A program made the translations under genes and the position numbers. Under the pieces are notes generated by a model, which was not told the origin of the DNA, ran no database searches, and saw only the letters and a program-made list of their open reading frames with translations. From CAWAMR01 sp963783095 (lineage in GTDB: Bacteria > Planctomycetota > Planctomycetia > Gemmatales > Gemmataceae), in NCBI GenBank assembly GCA_963783095.1, contig CAWAMR010000004.1, forward strand, positions 248,001-312,000: a DNA stretch of 64,000 bases. The letters run 5' to 3'. Positions 18,687-31,400 of the stretch are shown here, in pieces; positions within the stretch are counted from its first letter, which is position 1, and every line of letters starts with the position of its first letter.

Positions 18687-19253
18687 TTATCGGCCATATT
18701 CGCCCATAAGATGTCCGCTGGCGAGCACATGTCCTTTCATCGCTTGTTCCAGGCGATCTTTGGTTATTCCTTCCCCAAGTTCCAAAACGGTATCCAGCGC
18801 GTAGACCTTGAAGAAGTAACGGTGCGGCTTTCCCTTTGGGGGAGACGGTCCACCGTAGCCGAGATTGCCGAAGTCGTTCTTACCCTGAACTCCGCCCTGG
18901 GGTATCGTCGCACTCGCGGGCACTCCCATGGGTAATGCTTGTTCCGTACCGGGGAGATTGAACAACACCCAGTGTACCCATGTCCCGCGCGGCGCATCGG
19001 GATCATCGCAGATGACTACGAAAGTCTTGGTGTCGGAGGGTGCTCCGCTCCAACTCAACGGCGGCGAAACATTCGTTCCATCGGCGGTAAACTTGCGCGG
19101 GATGCTCTGGCCTTCAGCGAAGGCCGTTGAGGCGAGTTTCATGGTTTCTGCTCCGGGATCATCGTGCGGAATTGGACCTGTGTGTGTGCGGCAGCCCAGA
19201 CTCGACACACAGAATGCGACAAGAGCCAACCACCCTCGGTTACGAAGTTTCAT
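18687..19253 (-). CDS. YbhB/YbcL (PEBP/RKIP-like) lipoprotein
   Basis: 188 residues starting at ATG 19253 with a lipoprotein signal (LALVAFCVSSLGC). The phosphatidylethanolamine-binding-protein fold is shown by SPPLSWSGAP, the DDPDAPRGTWVHWVLFNLP anion-pocket block, NDFGNLGYGGPSPPKGKPHR and a FKVYALD strand near the end. Bacterial members bind small anionic ligands; physiological role in this group is unknown. It lies between the two related small membrane proteins on the same strand and may form a unit with them. Confidence 0.88.
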   Translation of the reverse strand: MKLRNRGWLALVAFCVSSLGCRTHTGPIPHDDPGAETMKLASTAFAEGQSIPRKFTADGTNVSPPLSWSGAPSDTKTFVVICDDPDAPRGTWVHWVLFNLPGTEQALPMGVPASATIPQGGVQGKNDFGNLGYGGPSPPKGKPHRYFFKVYALDTVLELGEGITKDRLEQAMKGHVLASGHLMGEYGR

Positions 19254-19279
19254 GAATTGTTGGCGGGATTGTGGCCAAA

Positions 19280-19330
19280 ATTGCCGGAATTCCGGAGGTA
19301 TCTTCACATACCTCCGAATTCCGGCCAATT
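19280..19330. repeat. Imperfect inverted repeat
   Basis: Arms of about 21-22 bp built on CCGGAATT(C)CGGAGGTA (19280-19300) and its complement (19309-19330), 8-bp loop, two single-base bulges. Sits between the lipoprotein start and the end of the next gene; could act as a terminator for the gene at 19343-19576. Confidence 0.7.
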
Positions 19331-19342
19331 CTGCCCAACAAG

Positions 19343-19576
19343 TTAGTGTGTATGTCCTACATGTGCGTTTCCGTGAACCAGGTCGAGTACCTCATCGTGA
19401 TCGCCTTGATGGAGCGTTCGAGGCAACTGGGTTCCAATTCGATGGGGATAACGATCTTGTTCCGCCGCACGCTCGTTGAAAACCGCTCGAAACGTCACGT
19501 TAATCAACAGGATCGCAACGATCGCGCCAATTCCAAGTAATGCCCAAAAAACAGCTGAATCGATGATGGGGTTCAT
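19343..19576 (-). CDS. Small one-helix membrane protein B
   Basis: 77 residues from ATG 19576 with AAGGAGAT upstream. MNPIIDSAVFWALLGIGAIV leads into one helix, then a basic loop and a His-rich end (NAHVGHTH). Same plan and same opening pattern as the protein at 18381-18539. The sequence just upstream encodes LPGKKLFAEFDFGTLIA, matching the upstream remnant of its paralogue. Unknown function. Confidence 0.55.
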   Translation of the reverse strand: MNPIIDSAVFWALLGIGAIVAILLINVTFRAVFNERAAEQDRYPHRIGTQLPRTLHQGDHDEVLDLVHGNAHVGHTH

Positions 19577-19895
19577 CTCAAATCTCCTTAAATGGGCGAA
19601 AGCATTTAGTGGAGTTGAAGATCGCAATCAACGTGCCAAAGTCGAATTCGGCGAAAAGTTTCTTGCCCGGCAGAAAGAACCCTGATTGCAAACGAAGTAA
19701 CAACTGCATAGGCTAATCGTCGTTTGATTGAATCCCGGAATTCAACAAATCATTTACTTGACAGGTCCATCCACCAAACGGTTTCGTTGTCGTATCGTCT
19801 AAGACTCTAGCAGAACGCCAAAACTAAAATTCAACTGTTCGTCATTTAATCAGATCGTTCTCGGATAATTTTCCTCCTTCTCCTGGAGAATCACG

Positions 19896-22800
19896 ATGTG
19901 CCGGTTAGCCTTTTTGCTTGCTGGAATTGGATTGAGTTTTAATGCCGCCCTTCAAGCGGGCGAAATCGGCTTTGCCGAGGAGTTCGCCCTCGCCAAGGAC
20001 CGGGCCGAGGCGCTCAAGAAGCTCATTCCCGGCACCGAGGACTATTACTACTACCACTGCCTTGCACTACCTGAACATCGGCGCAGAACGACAAGGCGGC
20101 GGCCCTGTTCAAGCCGTGGTTCGAGCGATTCAATCAGACGCCACGGCTTACCGAAATTCAGACCCGCCATGCCCTTCTGAATTATGAGAAGAACCCGCAG
20201 CAATCGCTCGATTATTTCAAGAACCGGCTCGGGCTGACGTTCGATCATCAGAAGATCGTGCAGGGCGGGCGCGCCGAACCTGCCGACGGCGCTCGATCCG
20301 AAGGCGATCTCCCGCGACGACGCTGGCCGCCCATTCGCTGGCACCGCTGGCAGCAAGGGGCCGACAACTACGAGGATGCCGCCCTCGATTGGCTGCTGAC
20401 CGACAAACTCGACTGCCAACTTGCGCCGGCATATGCTGTCCCGCCTCGACCCGGCCCGACATCGCCAATCTGGCCAAGATCGTCGCGGACGATCTGAATA
20501 CCAAGCATTCCGGCGGCTTCGGGTCGTTCAACATCCATCGCCAGCTGACGCTCGCGCAACTCGATGAACTGTTGAAGCTCAAGCCCGAACTGCTGCAGCA
20601 AGCCAACTTCGTGCAGGCCTGGATCGCCAAGCTGCATCCGGGCGACGATGAGGACTGGCGGCACAACCCGGCCCTGACCAAGGCGTATCTCGATCGCTTG
20701 CTGGTCTTCACCCGCAAGCTGGCCCCGGTCGTTCAATCGGCGCTCAAGGCCCACGTCCTGCACCATCGGCTGGTGCTCGATCAGTCGCTCAGGGCGCATG
20801 GACAAGGCGCTGTTCGTCGAGTACCTGCAAGTTGCCGCGCTTCCAGGGCTACATGTCCAAGGCGATGCTGGAAAACGATGAACTCCGCCGGCAGCCGGCC
20901 GACCTGAACGCCAACTTCACGCCCTGGACCATGCTGCCGATCGTCGGCAACGACGAGCCGCTGGTGCGCAGCTATCTGAAGCAGTTCCTGGTCAAGGCCG
21001 ACTCGCCGAGAGAATACGAGCCGTTTATCAACGACATCTACCTGAAGCACCTGTTCGCCGAGACCAAGATCGAAAACGGCCTGGGCGAGCCGGAAACCTG
21101 GGCCGCCCAACTGCCGCCCGAACTGTTCCGGCAACTGAAGGACCGCATCGACATCGACTTCGCCTTCACCAACAAGACCGATTCAGCGGTCGACGAGCCG
21201 GTGAAGCTCGAACTGTTCATCAAGAACGTGCCGACGCTTGATGGTGAAGGTCTTCGAGGTCAACACGCAGAATTTCTACCGCACGCAAAAGCGCGAAGTG
21301 GACACGGCGATCAACCTCGACGGCCTGGTGGCCAACTCGGAGCAGACGCTACACCTACACCGAAACGCCCGTTCCGGCGGGTGGGCCGAACGTTCGAGTT
21401 TCCGCAACTGACCAAGCCGGGCGTCTACGTGGTCGATTTCATCGGCGGCGGCAAGAGCAGCCGGGCGCTGATCCGCAAAGGCCGGCTGCGCACGCTCGCG
21501 GGCATGAGCACGGCCGGGCAGAAGTTGACGATCATCGACGAGTCGCAACAAGTTCGTGCCAGGCGCGACCGTCTGGCTCGGCGGCCAGGAATTTAAGGCG
21601 GACGACAAGGGCGTCGTCCTCGTCCCGTTCAGCACGACGCCGGCGCCGGCAGCCGATCGTCATCAGCAAGGGCGATTTCTCCAGCCTCGATTTCCTCCAG
21701 CACCAGGCGGAGAACTATAGCCTGACTGCCGGCATCCACGTCGATCGCGAGTCGCTGTTGACCCAGCGACTTGCCGTCGGTGTTGATCCGGCCGAGCCTG
21801 CGCATCAACGGCCTGCCGGTTTCGGTGAAGTTGCTGAAGGACGTCCGGCTGGTCATCACCGCGACCGATCAGGACGGCATCGCGACGTCGACGCAGTGCC
21901 CGACTTCAAGCTGTTCGAGGATCGCGAATCGGTCCACGAGTTCCGCGTGCCGTCGCGGCTGGCAGCGTTGACCGTTTCGCTGCAGGCGAAGGTGAAGAGC
22001 CTGAGCCTCGGCAAGGACGTCGACCTGGCGGCGAGGAGACCTTCGCGCCTCAACGGCATCAGCCAAGACCGACAAGATCGAAGACTTGCATCTGGCCAAG
22101 TTCGGCGATGAATATGTGATCGAAGTTCTTGGCCGCACCGGCGAAGCCAAGCCCGACCGGCCGGTGCGACTTGACGATCAAGCATCGCGAATTCCGCGAA
22201 CCGGTCGCACGTGTTGTTGAAGAGCGATGCGCACGGCCGCATCAAACTCGGCGCCTTGACCGACATCGCCACGATCACCGCCACCGGCCCGGAAGGGACT
22301 TCGCACACCTGGCCGCTGCCGCTGAATCAGCACACCTATCGGCAGGTCGATCCACGCCAAGGCGGGCGAAGCCGATCGCCAGTCCCGTATCTTCGGCTCG
22401 CTCGGAGAAGCCGAGACGCGAGGAACTGGCCCTGTTCGAGATGCGCGGCGACGACGATCCACTCCGATCGCTTCGAGCGCCTGGCGATCGAAGGACGGCA
22501 TGATCGAAATCACCGGCCTGACCGCCGGGCGACTATGAACTGTTGTTGAAAGAAACCGGCGAACGAATGCGCATTCGCGTCGTCGACGGCACGACTGCAG
22601 GCCGGCTACGTGCTCGGCAAGCTGCGTCACCTGCAACTTGCCGGCCCTCAAGCCGGTGCAGATTGCGAGCATCACTAGCGATGCCGACACCGTGACGATT
22701 CGCCTGCGCGATTTCTCGACTTTCACGCGCGCTGCACGTTTATGCCACCCGCTATATGCCGGCGTTCTCGGCGTTTGCCGATCTCGGCAGGGTGCGCGAC

Positions 22801-25800
22801 GTCGAGCTTGCAGGGCAGCTTCCCGTTGACTGCGGAATCGATCTATCTGGCCGGCCGCAACATCGGCGATGAATACCGCTACGTCCTCGACCGCCGCAAT
22901 GCAGAAGAAGTTCCCCGGCAACATGCTGGAACGCCCCGCGCTGCTGCTCAATCCGTGGGTGTTGCGGTCGACCGAAACGGGCGAGCAAATGGCTCAGGCC
23001 GGCGAAGAATACCGGAGAATGCTGAAGGAAGTCTGGCGGCGGGATAGTCCGCCAGTGCCTGGCATGCCAGACTCGAACATCGGCTGGAGATCCGCCGGAG
23101 CGAGTGGGCGGCGACTTTGCCAATCTCGATTTCCTCTACGATGCCTCGGCCACGCTGTTGAACCTGGTTCCCGACAAGGACGGCCTCGTCAAGATCCCGC
23201 GCAAGGATCTCGGCGCACACGCCATGATTCACGTGCTGGCGGTCGATCCGGTGAACACGACGGCCCGCTCGATCAGTCTGCCGGAACAGAAGGCCGACTT
23301 CGTCGATCTGCGACTGCGCAACGGCCTCGACCCAAAGAGCCATTTCACGCAGCAAAAACAGGTGAACGTGCTGCCAGCCGGGCAGCCGTTCGTGCTGGCC
23401 GACGCCGCCGCCAGCCGATTCGAAGTCTACGACAGCCTGGCGAAGGTCTACGGCCTGTATGCGACGCTGTCGCACGATCCGAAACTGGCCGAGTTCTCGT
23501 TCATCCTGACCTGGCCGACGCTGAAGCTCGAGGAGAAGAAGACGCTCTATTCCAAGTTCGCCTGCCACGAACTGAGCTTCTTCCTCGCCCAGAAGGACCC
23601 CGAGTTCTTCCGGACGGTTGTGAAGCCGTACCTGGCGAACAAGAAGGACAAGACGTTCCTCGACCACTGGCTGCTGGAAGACGATCTGAATGAGTATCTG
23701 CAACCGTGGCAGCACGCCCGGCTCAATTCCGTCGAGCGTATTCTGCTGGCCCAGCGCCTCGCAGGCGAACCGGCGAAGACCGCCCGGCATTTGAACGATC
23801 TGGTCCGACTGTTGCCGCCGAATCTGGAACGCGAGCGAATGCTGTACGAGACCGCGTTGAAGGCCGGCGAACTTGCCGGATCGGGACAAGGCAACAACGT
23901 CATTTCTTCCTGCCTTGGAGTCTGAAGCGTTTGGAAGAGGCCCCAAAGGAAATGACAAGGAGAACCCCAGGCCAGTTTCGCACCACAAGATCCGACGGAA
24001 TGCCTCCTGCTCCAAGCAGACCCGATGGCCGACTCGAGTGCAGGCCCCGAAGCGGCGGATTCGGCGGCGGAAAACGGGAGGGTCGAATGACGGCGATAAG
24101 GCGGACGCAGCGGACGCAGAAATGCTCGATGATGCTTTCCAAAGCAGCAAAGGACGCCGAAAAGCAGAGATGGACGCGTGTTCTTATGAGCGACGATCGC
24201 GATTGCGCAAAGCAGGCTCCCGCCCGCCTCTATCGCAAGGTCGATCCCACCCAGGAACTCGCCGAAAACAACTACTACAAGCTGCCGATCCAGCAGCAGG
24301 TGGCCGGCCTGGTCCGGCGTCAGCGGCTTCTGGGTCGATTATGCCCGGCACGATGGCAAAAGCCCGTTCCTGTCGCGCAATCTGGCCGACGCCTCGCGCA
24401 ACTTCACCGAAATGATGTTCGCCCTGGCCGTGCTCGATCTGCCGTTCACCGCCGGCAAGCACGACGTCAAGTTCCAGCGGCGGCAAGATGACCTTCACGC
24501 CCGGCGGCATCGCGCTGGTCTTCCACGAGGAAGTCAAGCCGGTTGCCGGCCTGGGCGACAAGGTGCAGATCCTGGTCAGCCAGAACTTCTACCGCCACGG
24601 CGACCGCTACAAGGACGAGAACGGCGAGCGCTCGACAAGTTCGTCACCGACGAGTTCGTCATCCACACCGTTTACGGCTGCCAGGTGGTGGTCACCAACC
24701 CGACGCCCTCGCGGCAACGGCTGTCGGTGCTGATCAGATTCCGGTCGGCGCCATCGCCGTCGCCAACGGCCAGCCGACCAAGACGGTTCAGCTCGACCTG
24801 GAGCCGTACCACACGCAGATCGTCGATTACCAGTTCTATTTCCCGAAGGCCGGCCAGTTTGCGCATCTTCCCGGTCCACGTGGCCAAGGCCGAAGACGCT
24901 GGTGGCCGCCGCCGCGCCGTTCACCTTCAACGTGGTCGAGAAGCCGACCAAGCTCGACACCGAATCGTGGGACTACGTCTCGCAGAACGGCACCGGCCGA
25001 GGAAGTCGTCGCCATCATGAACCGCGAGAACATCAACGCCCTCGACCTGGAGAAGATCGCCTTCCGCATGCAGCGACAAGGCCTTCTTCGAAACGGCGAT
25101 CTGGCCCTGCTGAAGGAACGGCACGCCTTCCAGCCGACGCTCTGGTCGTATGGCGCTGTTCCACAACGCCGTGCCCGATGTCGCGCAGGAGTATCTCACC
25201 CAGATGGACCAGATCGTCAACGAGTGCGGCGGCCCGATCGACAGCCCGCTCTTGACCGTCGATCCGGTCGTTCGCCATCAGTACGAGCACCTGGAATACA
25301 AGCCGCTCGTCAACGCCCGCGCCCATTCGCTGGGTCAGGCCCGGCAGATCGTCAACGGCCGATTCCACGAGCAGTACGAGCGCTATCATGAAACTGTTGA
25401 GCTACCGCGCCAAGCTCACCGACGACGATCAACTGGCGGTGACCTACTACCTGCTTTTGCAAGACCGCATCGAAGAAGCGACCGACATGCCTTCGCCCAG
25501 GTCAATCCCGACAAGGTCGCGACGCAGATGCAGTACGACTACTGTGCCGCCTACCTCGACATGTTCAGCGATGAGCCGAAGAAGGTCCGCTCGATCATCG
25601 CCAACTACAGCAATCATCCCGGTCGAGCGCTGGCGGAACGCCTTCGCCGCGATCGCGCAATCAGCTCGATGAGATCGACGGCAAGGCCGGCAAACGTGGC
25701 CGACAAGGACGATCAGGCCCAGCAGCAAGCGAAACTGGCCGCCAAGGAAGCGAGCTTCGAGTTCGGCGTCGCCGCCAAGACGATCAACCTGACCTGGAAG

Positions 25801-26327
25801 AACATCGAAACGGTCCGCATCAATTATTACCTGATGGACGTGGAACTGCTCTTCAGCCGCAATCCCGTTCGTGCAGCAATCGGGCAGGCCAGTTCTCGAT
25901 GATCCGCCCGAACGAGACCAAGGAGTATCAAGCTGCCGAACTTCCAGAACAAGCTGGCGATCCCGATGCCGGAGAACCTGGCCGACAAGAACGTGCTGGT
26001 CGAGATCACCGCCAACGGCAAGACGCGCTCGGTGCCGGTGCTGGCCAACGCCATGGGCGTGACGATGAACGAGAACTACGGCCAGTTGCAAGTGACGGAT
26101 GCGGCCAACGGCAAGCCGCTTGCCAAGGTCTACGTGAAGACCTACGTCACGGCTGGCGGACGGCAGCGGTGAAGTTCCACAAGGACGGCTACACCGACCA
26201 TCGCGGCAAGTTCGATTACGCTTCGGTGAGCACGCCCGAGCATTCGCCGATCGCCAAGTTCGGCATCCTGGTGCTGAGCGAAACGCAGGGGGCGCTGATT
26301 CGGGAGGTGGCGCCGCCGCAGCAGTAA
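19896..26327 (+). CDS. Very large alpha-2-macroglobulin/MG2-like secreted protein, many frameshifts
   Basis: Start ATG 19896 (GGAG upstream) gives a signal peptide and FAEEFALAKDRAEALKKLIPG; the last frame ends REVAPPQQ at 26327. Between them the reading moves through all three frames at least twenty times, yet each piece is long, free of substitutions that look degenerate, and joins smoothly to the next when one base is added or removed, so the underlying protein is about 2,140 residues. Recognisable parts are an N-terminal helical/TPR-like segment, beta-sandwich macroglobulin-like domains (for example KPGVYVVDFIGGGKSSRAL and VTDAANGKPLAKVYVKTY), and a long helical middle (VNARAHSLGQARQIVNGRF). 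No thioester CxEQ motif was found. Large macroglobulin-like proteins of bacteria are thought to trap proteases in the periplasm; here the role is inferred from fold only. Confidence 0.6.
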
Positions 26328-26475
26328 GTTCGGAATGCCGAGAATTCGTGGTACAGGGTTGCTGATTGTGCCACGAATTCAATTTCCTATCCTCGACATT
26401 TGAAGCGATTTCATGAGAATCAACTCGGACAGGCCTGGAGCGTAAGCGAAGAGCAACCTTCAGGCTCGTTTACGT

Positions 26476-26527
26476 AGCACAACCGTCCCGGTTGTGGAAC
26501 TCCCAACACAACCGGGACGGTTGTGCT
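26476..26527. repeat. Perfect 21-bp inverted repeat
   Basis: AGCACAACCGTCCCGGTTGTG (26476-26496) and its exact complement (26507-26527) around a 10-bp loop, between the macroglobulin stop and the aldo/keto reductase start. Terminator-like in shape but without a T-run. Confidence 0.85.
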
Positions 26528-26626
26528 CCGTCAGAGAGCTTCCTTCGCACAAGTTCTTGCGTGGACCCCACTACCTGCATAGGATGACCACCTGACATCC
26601 ATCTCGCCTGCTCCGGAGATCTCTTC

Positions 26627-27643
26627 ATGGCCGATAACAGCAACTCTCGCAGAGATTTTCTTCAGGCCGGCGCGGTCGGTACTGCTGCCATCGGCCTTCT
26701 TGCCGGTGAGGTGCTCGCCGCGGATGCCGTTGCCAAGGGATTGCCCATGCGCCGCTCGGCAAAACCGGCGTGAAAGTGTCGATGATCTGCCTGGGCGGCT
26801 GGCACATCGGCGATGTCAAGGACAAAAAAGAAGCCATCAAGATCATGCACGCCGCCATCGACGAGGGGCTGACTTTCTTCGACAACGCCTGGGATTATCA
26901 CGACGGCGGCAGCGAAGAGATCATGGGCAAGGCCCTGGCGCAGGACGGCAAGCGCAAAAAGGTCTTCCTCATGACCAAGAACTGCGCCCGCGACGCCAGC
27001 GGCACCCGCAAGCATCTCGAAGACAGCCTGCGACGACTCAAAACCGACGTCATCGACCTCTGGCAGTTCCACGAGATCAACTACGACAACGACCCGGAAT
27101 GGATCGTCGAAAAGGGGGCACTGGCCGAGGCACTGAAGGCCCAGAAGGAGGGCAAGGTTCGTTTCATCGGCTTCACGGGCCACAAGTCGCCGCACATTCA
27201 CCAGATAATGCTCGATAACCACCCCTGGGACACCGTGCAGATGCCGATCAACATCTGCGACTACTTCTATCGCAGTTTCGCCAAAGAGATCGTGCCGATG
27301 CTTGACGCGCAAAAGCATCGGCGGCATCGGCATGAAGAGCCTGGGCGGCGGTAATGCGGAAAAAGGCGGCAGACTGGTAGCGGAAAAAGTCTGCACGGTG
27401 GAAGAAGCAATTCGATTCGCGCTTTCCCAGCCGATCAGTTCACTGGTGGTCGGCATCGATTCGATGAAGGTGCTCAAACAGGATCTGGAAATCGCCCGAA
27501 GTTTCAAACCGATCGAGGGCGAAGAACTGCAAACGCTGCTCGCGAAAGTGAAGCCGGCGGCAGGAGATGGCCGGCACGAACAGTTCAAATCGACTCAGGT
27601 TTACGATGGCCCCTATCACAAGAAGCAACACGCCTTGGATTGA
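26627..27643 (+). CDS. Tat-exported aldo/keto reductase, two frameshifts
   Basis: ATG 26627 (CCGGAG upstream) begins MADNSNSRRDFLQAGAVG, a twin-arginine signal. After one base missing near 26750 the enzyme proper runs RPLGKTGVKVSMICLGGWHI; a second shift lies near 27311. The catalytic tetrad is present: Asp and Tyr in DNAWDYHDG, Lys in VFLMTKN and His in WQFHEIN. The last part VEEAIRFALSQPISSLVVGI and a helical tail are standard for the family, total about 338 residues. Tat export with a folded NADPH-type enzyme is common for this subgroup in planctomycetes; substrate unknown. Confidence 0.87.
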
Positions 27644-27768
27644 CGGGGCGCGGATGCGGGCGCGGGAAATACAAATGCGGGTGCGGGGTGCGGGAAATGC
27701 GAGTGCAGGGCGCGAACGGCCAGGGAATGTATTTGCATTTCCCGCGCCCCGCATCCGCGCCCCGCATC
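27643..27768. repeat. Inverted repeat with GC-rich arms
   Basis: Left arm about 27643-27670 (GGGCGCGGATGCGGG then CGCGGGAAAT) pairs with 27736-27764 with one missing base; the spacer repeats GGTGCGGGGTGCGGGAAAT-like words. Lies between two convergent genes, so may serve as a bidirectional terminator. Confidence 0.7.
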
Positions 27769-27772
27769 CCGA

Positions 27773-28389
27773 TCAATTTTTCCCTTCCTTCAGCCGCTCC
27801 ACCTTGTGCTCGATTTCACGAACTTGCATTGGCGTATGATCGACTGTGATCGTTCCGCTCTGGTGCATGATCGGCTGCTTGCCAGGTTCCTTAAAGGTCA
27901 CCTGCATGTTGATGCGCACGATCGACGGACTGTAGCGGTTCCAGGGTAGACTGATACTATAGCCATCACCCAGAATATCTTGTCGCGCAGTCGGCGCAGC
28001 CACGTCGCGTCGATCTGCCAGACTTCCAGTTCCTTGGGTTCGTCCCGGTTCGTTGCATCAAAGAGCTTCACCAGCAACTCGCCGTCGCGGAGCACCGGCC
28101 TGCCGCGATCGATTCCAAATAAATAGATTCGTACGAACAGCCCGGGCAATTCTTTGCCGCCGGCCAGGGAATCCTGCACCAGGATCACCTTATTCTTCCA
28201 CATTGCTTCGACGAACAGATCCGAGCTCGGCAGCGGCTTCGCCGCCACAGGCGGTTGTTGAGAGGCCTCCGTGGGCGAATTCGTGGGCTGCTTCGCGATC
28301 GGAAGACAACCGCTCGCGATCGTGGTCGCGAGCAACACGGCCAGTCCTTGAATTCCCAGCCTTATTGGTCTCGACGAAACAGGTTCCAT
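27773..28389 (-). CDS. Conserved-looking lipoprotein, one frameshift
   Basis: About 205 residues from ATG 28389. The signal peptide ends in TTIASGC (lipobox), then a Pro/Ser-rich linker and a folded part: LPSSDLFVEAMWKNKVILVQ, GLFVRIYLFGIDRGRPVL, GELLVKLFDATNRDEPKELE. A shift near 27990 links to QDILGDGYSISLPWNRYSP and the end VEHKVERLKEGKN-like helix. Starts 14 bp after the gspD stop on the same strand, so it is probably the last gene of the secretion operon; it may be a pilotin-like or unrelated lipoprotein. Family not recognised. Confidence 0.65.
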
Positions 28390-28403
28390 CCTCGTTTCTC
28401 CGT

Positions 28404-31400
28404 TTAAGGGATGATTGGGGTTGGGTAATTGATCGGCGGTTCCTGGGTTTGAGATCCCTTGGTCGGAACCGGTGGGGCGTCGAAACCGGGCACCTGCAAG
28501 CTAGCAGGTATCGGAGCATTAGGATCGAACGACTGCGATACTCCTCCCTTCGGTACCATCGGAGCGGGCGTCGGCAGTGGAGCCGGGGCCGGGGTTGGAG
28601 TGGGTTGCGGCTGAGGCAACGATGGGGGCAGCCCGTTCATGGGAGAATTCTGCACCGGAACCAGGGGAGGCTGCAATTGCGGCAATTCCCCGCGAAGCAC
28701 CGGCTTGTCCTTGCCGCCGGCATACTTCTCCACCTCGGTTTGATTCCAGTTCATGCGCTTGACGTGTTCCAGAGCGATTCGATCGGCATCGGCAGAACAG
28801 CGAATGATGTGCGGCGTCAGAATCACGATCAATTCCGACTTGGACTGGGTCTGGGTGCGATAGCGGAACAAGGCACCGACGTAAGGCAGATCGCCGACCA
28901 ACGGGATCTTGTTCTCGGTGCGGGTGTTCTGCTTCGTGATCAAGCCGCCGATGACGACCGTTTCGCCGTCTCCTGCGAGGATCGTCGTCTGAACCTGCTG
29001 CACGTCGAATACGGTGGCAAAAATGTTGTTACCCAGGGTGACTTGCGAGGCCTGCGGCGTTGTCACGCTCGGTGCCGCCCGCAACAGCACTTTCCCGTCG
29101 GGACTGATACGAGGAGTAATTTGCAGCGTAACACCCGTATCGCGATAATTGACCGACGGCGAAAAGGTTCCCAAAGAACTGACCGTACCACCCGTTACAT
29201 ACGGGTAGGATTGACCGGCCTGCACATAACCGACCTGATTGTCGAGCACCTGGAGTACCGGGGTGTTGAGCACGTCGATTCGGCCCTGGACTTTCAAGGC
29301 CCGGACCAGGACGCTCACCGAATCGCTGGCGGCAGAGAAAACGAACCCGCCCATGCCATTGGCATCGGCTCGACCAACGCCGAGACTGTTGATCGCCTGA
29401 TACCCCATAAGTCCAGCTCCTGCGGTGCTATTGGAGGGCAGTGCCGCAGTCGTATTGAACTGGGTGCCGGGGTAGGCATACTGCGACGCCGTGCTGCTGA
29501 CGGTCGTCCCGCCGGCGGTGATGGAAGTCGTGCCGCTGGTCGGAATGATCGAGCGCTGGAAGACCAGCGGCGTTTGCAGACCAATTTCGACGCCGAACTC
29601 TTCGGTGTTGTTCAAGGTCACTTCAGCGATCAGCACCTCGATCGACACCTGAAGCGGCTCCGCATCGAGCCGCTGCAACATCCGCATAATATCTTCAAAC
29701 CAGTACTCGGTGGCATTGATCAGGATCGAGTTGGTGACCGGTTCCGGCGTTATCAACACCGTCCGCGAATTGATCTGCCAGTCGGTGGCCCAGTTGGATG
29801 AACTATAGACTGCAAGAACCCCGGTATAGAAGGTCTGCAAGGCAGTCTGCACGTCGGCGGCAGCGGCGTTGCGCAGTTTCACGCACCTGGTTGACCCGGT
29901 TCTGCACCTCCTGGTTTTCCAGCCGATCGACGATCGCTGAAATCACGTCGAGATCGTTGGGAGTACCGGCAACTATGACGGAATTGGTGCGCCCATCGAC
30001 ACTGATTCGGATGGTAACCAGGTTCGCGCTATCGGAAGGCTGGCCTGTCAAAGACAACAGCGGACGAGTCGAGGTCGAAGTTCGAGCCGCCGGCGTTGGC
30101 ACCGCCTGGGCCGCCACCACCACCACCACCGCCGCCCGTTGTGCCGGTGGTGCCGCCGCCGTAGAACAGCTGCGACAGGAGATTGGCGGTCAACACCGCA
30201 TCCGCTCGCTTGAGCGTGAAGATGTTGACGTTGGACTTGGCGACGGAGGTAACGTCGAGATCCCGGATCACTGCCAGAATCAGATCCATCGTCTTGGGCG
30301 GAGCGGAAACGATCAGGCTGTTGGTGCGGATGTCCGCGGTCAAGTGAACATCCTCGACATATCCGGACTCAATAGCCCCCCCCTTGCCGTTTCCACTCAA
30401 AAAACGTAGGCTGACAGTTTTGGTTCTATTCAGCTGGCTGTTTGCGCCACCACCGCCGCCTGCCCCCAAACCACCCGCGCCACCGCCGCTCGCACCTCCG
30501 CCACCGGCACCAAAACCGCCACCCGCGCGGCACCGCCACCGCCCGCACCACCGCCGGCTCCAAAACCACCCGCTCCCCCACCGCCCGCGCCCGCACCACC
30601 GCCGGCACCCACTCCCCCGGCCGCCCCGCCGCCTGCTCCAGCGCCGCCCACGCCGCCTGCTGCTGCGTTGGGAAACGCCGTCGATTGCGGCATAATTCCC
30701 TGATAGAGGGCTGTCTGAAGCTCAGTGGCAAGATCATCGGCCAGGGCATTTCTGAGTCGAACGACGCGCAGATCGTTGACTGCACCCGACACCGTAGTGT
30801 CGATGCGCTCGATCAATCCCCGGATCTCTTCCAGATCCTCCGGACCGGCCTGGACGAAGACCTGATTGCTGCTGGTATCGAAGCTGAAGCGAATCTGGTG
30901 CTGAAGGGCAGCTTCGCCCGGATAGCGCTGGGTGTAGAAGCTGTTGAGCATCGTCGCAACGGTCTGCGCCGAAGCCTTATGCAACGGAAACGCAAAAGCT
31001 TGGGCCTGCGGCGAATTCTTGCGGTCGAGCTTCTTGATCTCCTTGATGATATCGTCCATGCGCATGCCCGATGCCACCACCATGATGCTATTGAAGCGCG
31101 GCATTGGAATGAGCATCAACGAAATCGGTAAATTGCCCTGTTGGCCTCCGCCGCCCTGCTGTTGCGCTCCCAACGCACCCTGTTGCTGACCCCCACCGCC
31201 GCCACCAGTTCTGGGCGGAAGCAGCGACAAGGGGCCGGTCACGTTCATAACCAGTCGGGCATAGACCTGGTTCAGAATGTTGACAATGGCGGTTGCATCC
31301 CCATACTCCAGGGGGACCATCTCAATCTTCGGTTGCGCCTTCTCCGCGGCTGCGGAGAGCTGCCTGATGATTTCCAGGACTTGTTCGAGATCTGCTCTGT

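Noticed and set aside
19896..26327. Macroglobulin region as a decayed pseudogene
   Set aside because: Only single-base indels are seen, with long clean coding between them; true decay would also show stops and substitutions. Left open pending accurate reads.
28053..29801. Plus-strand 582-codon open frame
   Set aside because: Antisense of the secretin domain; composition is Arg/His/Gly-rich without conserved motif.
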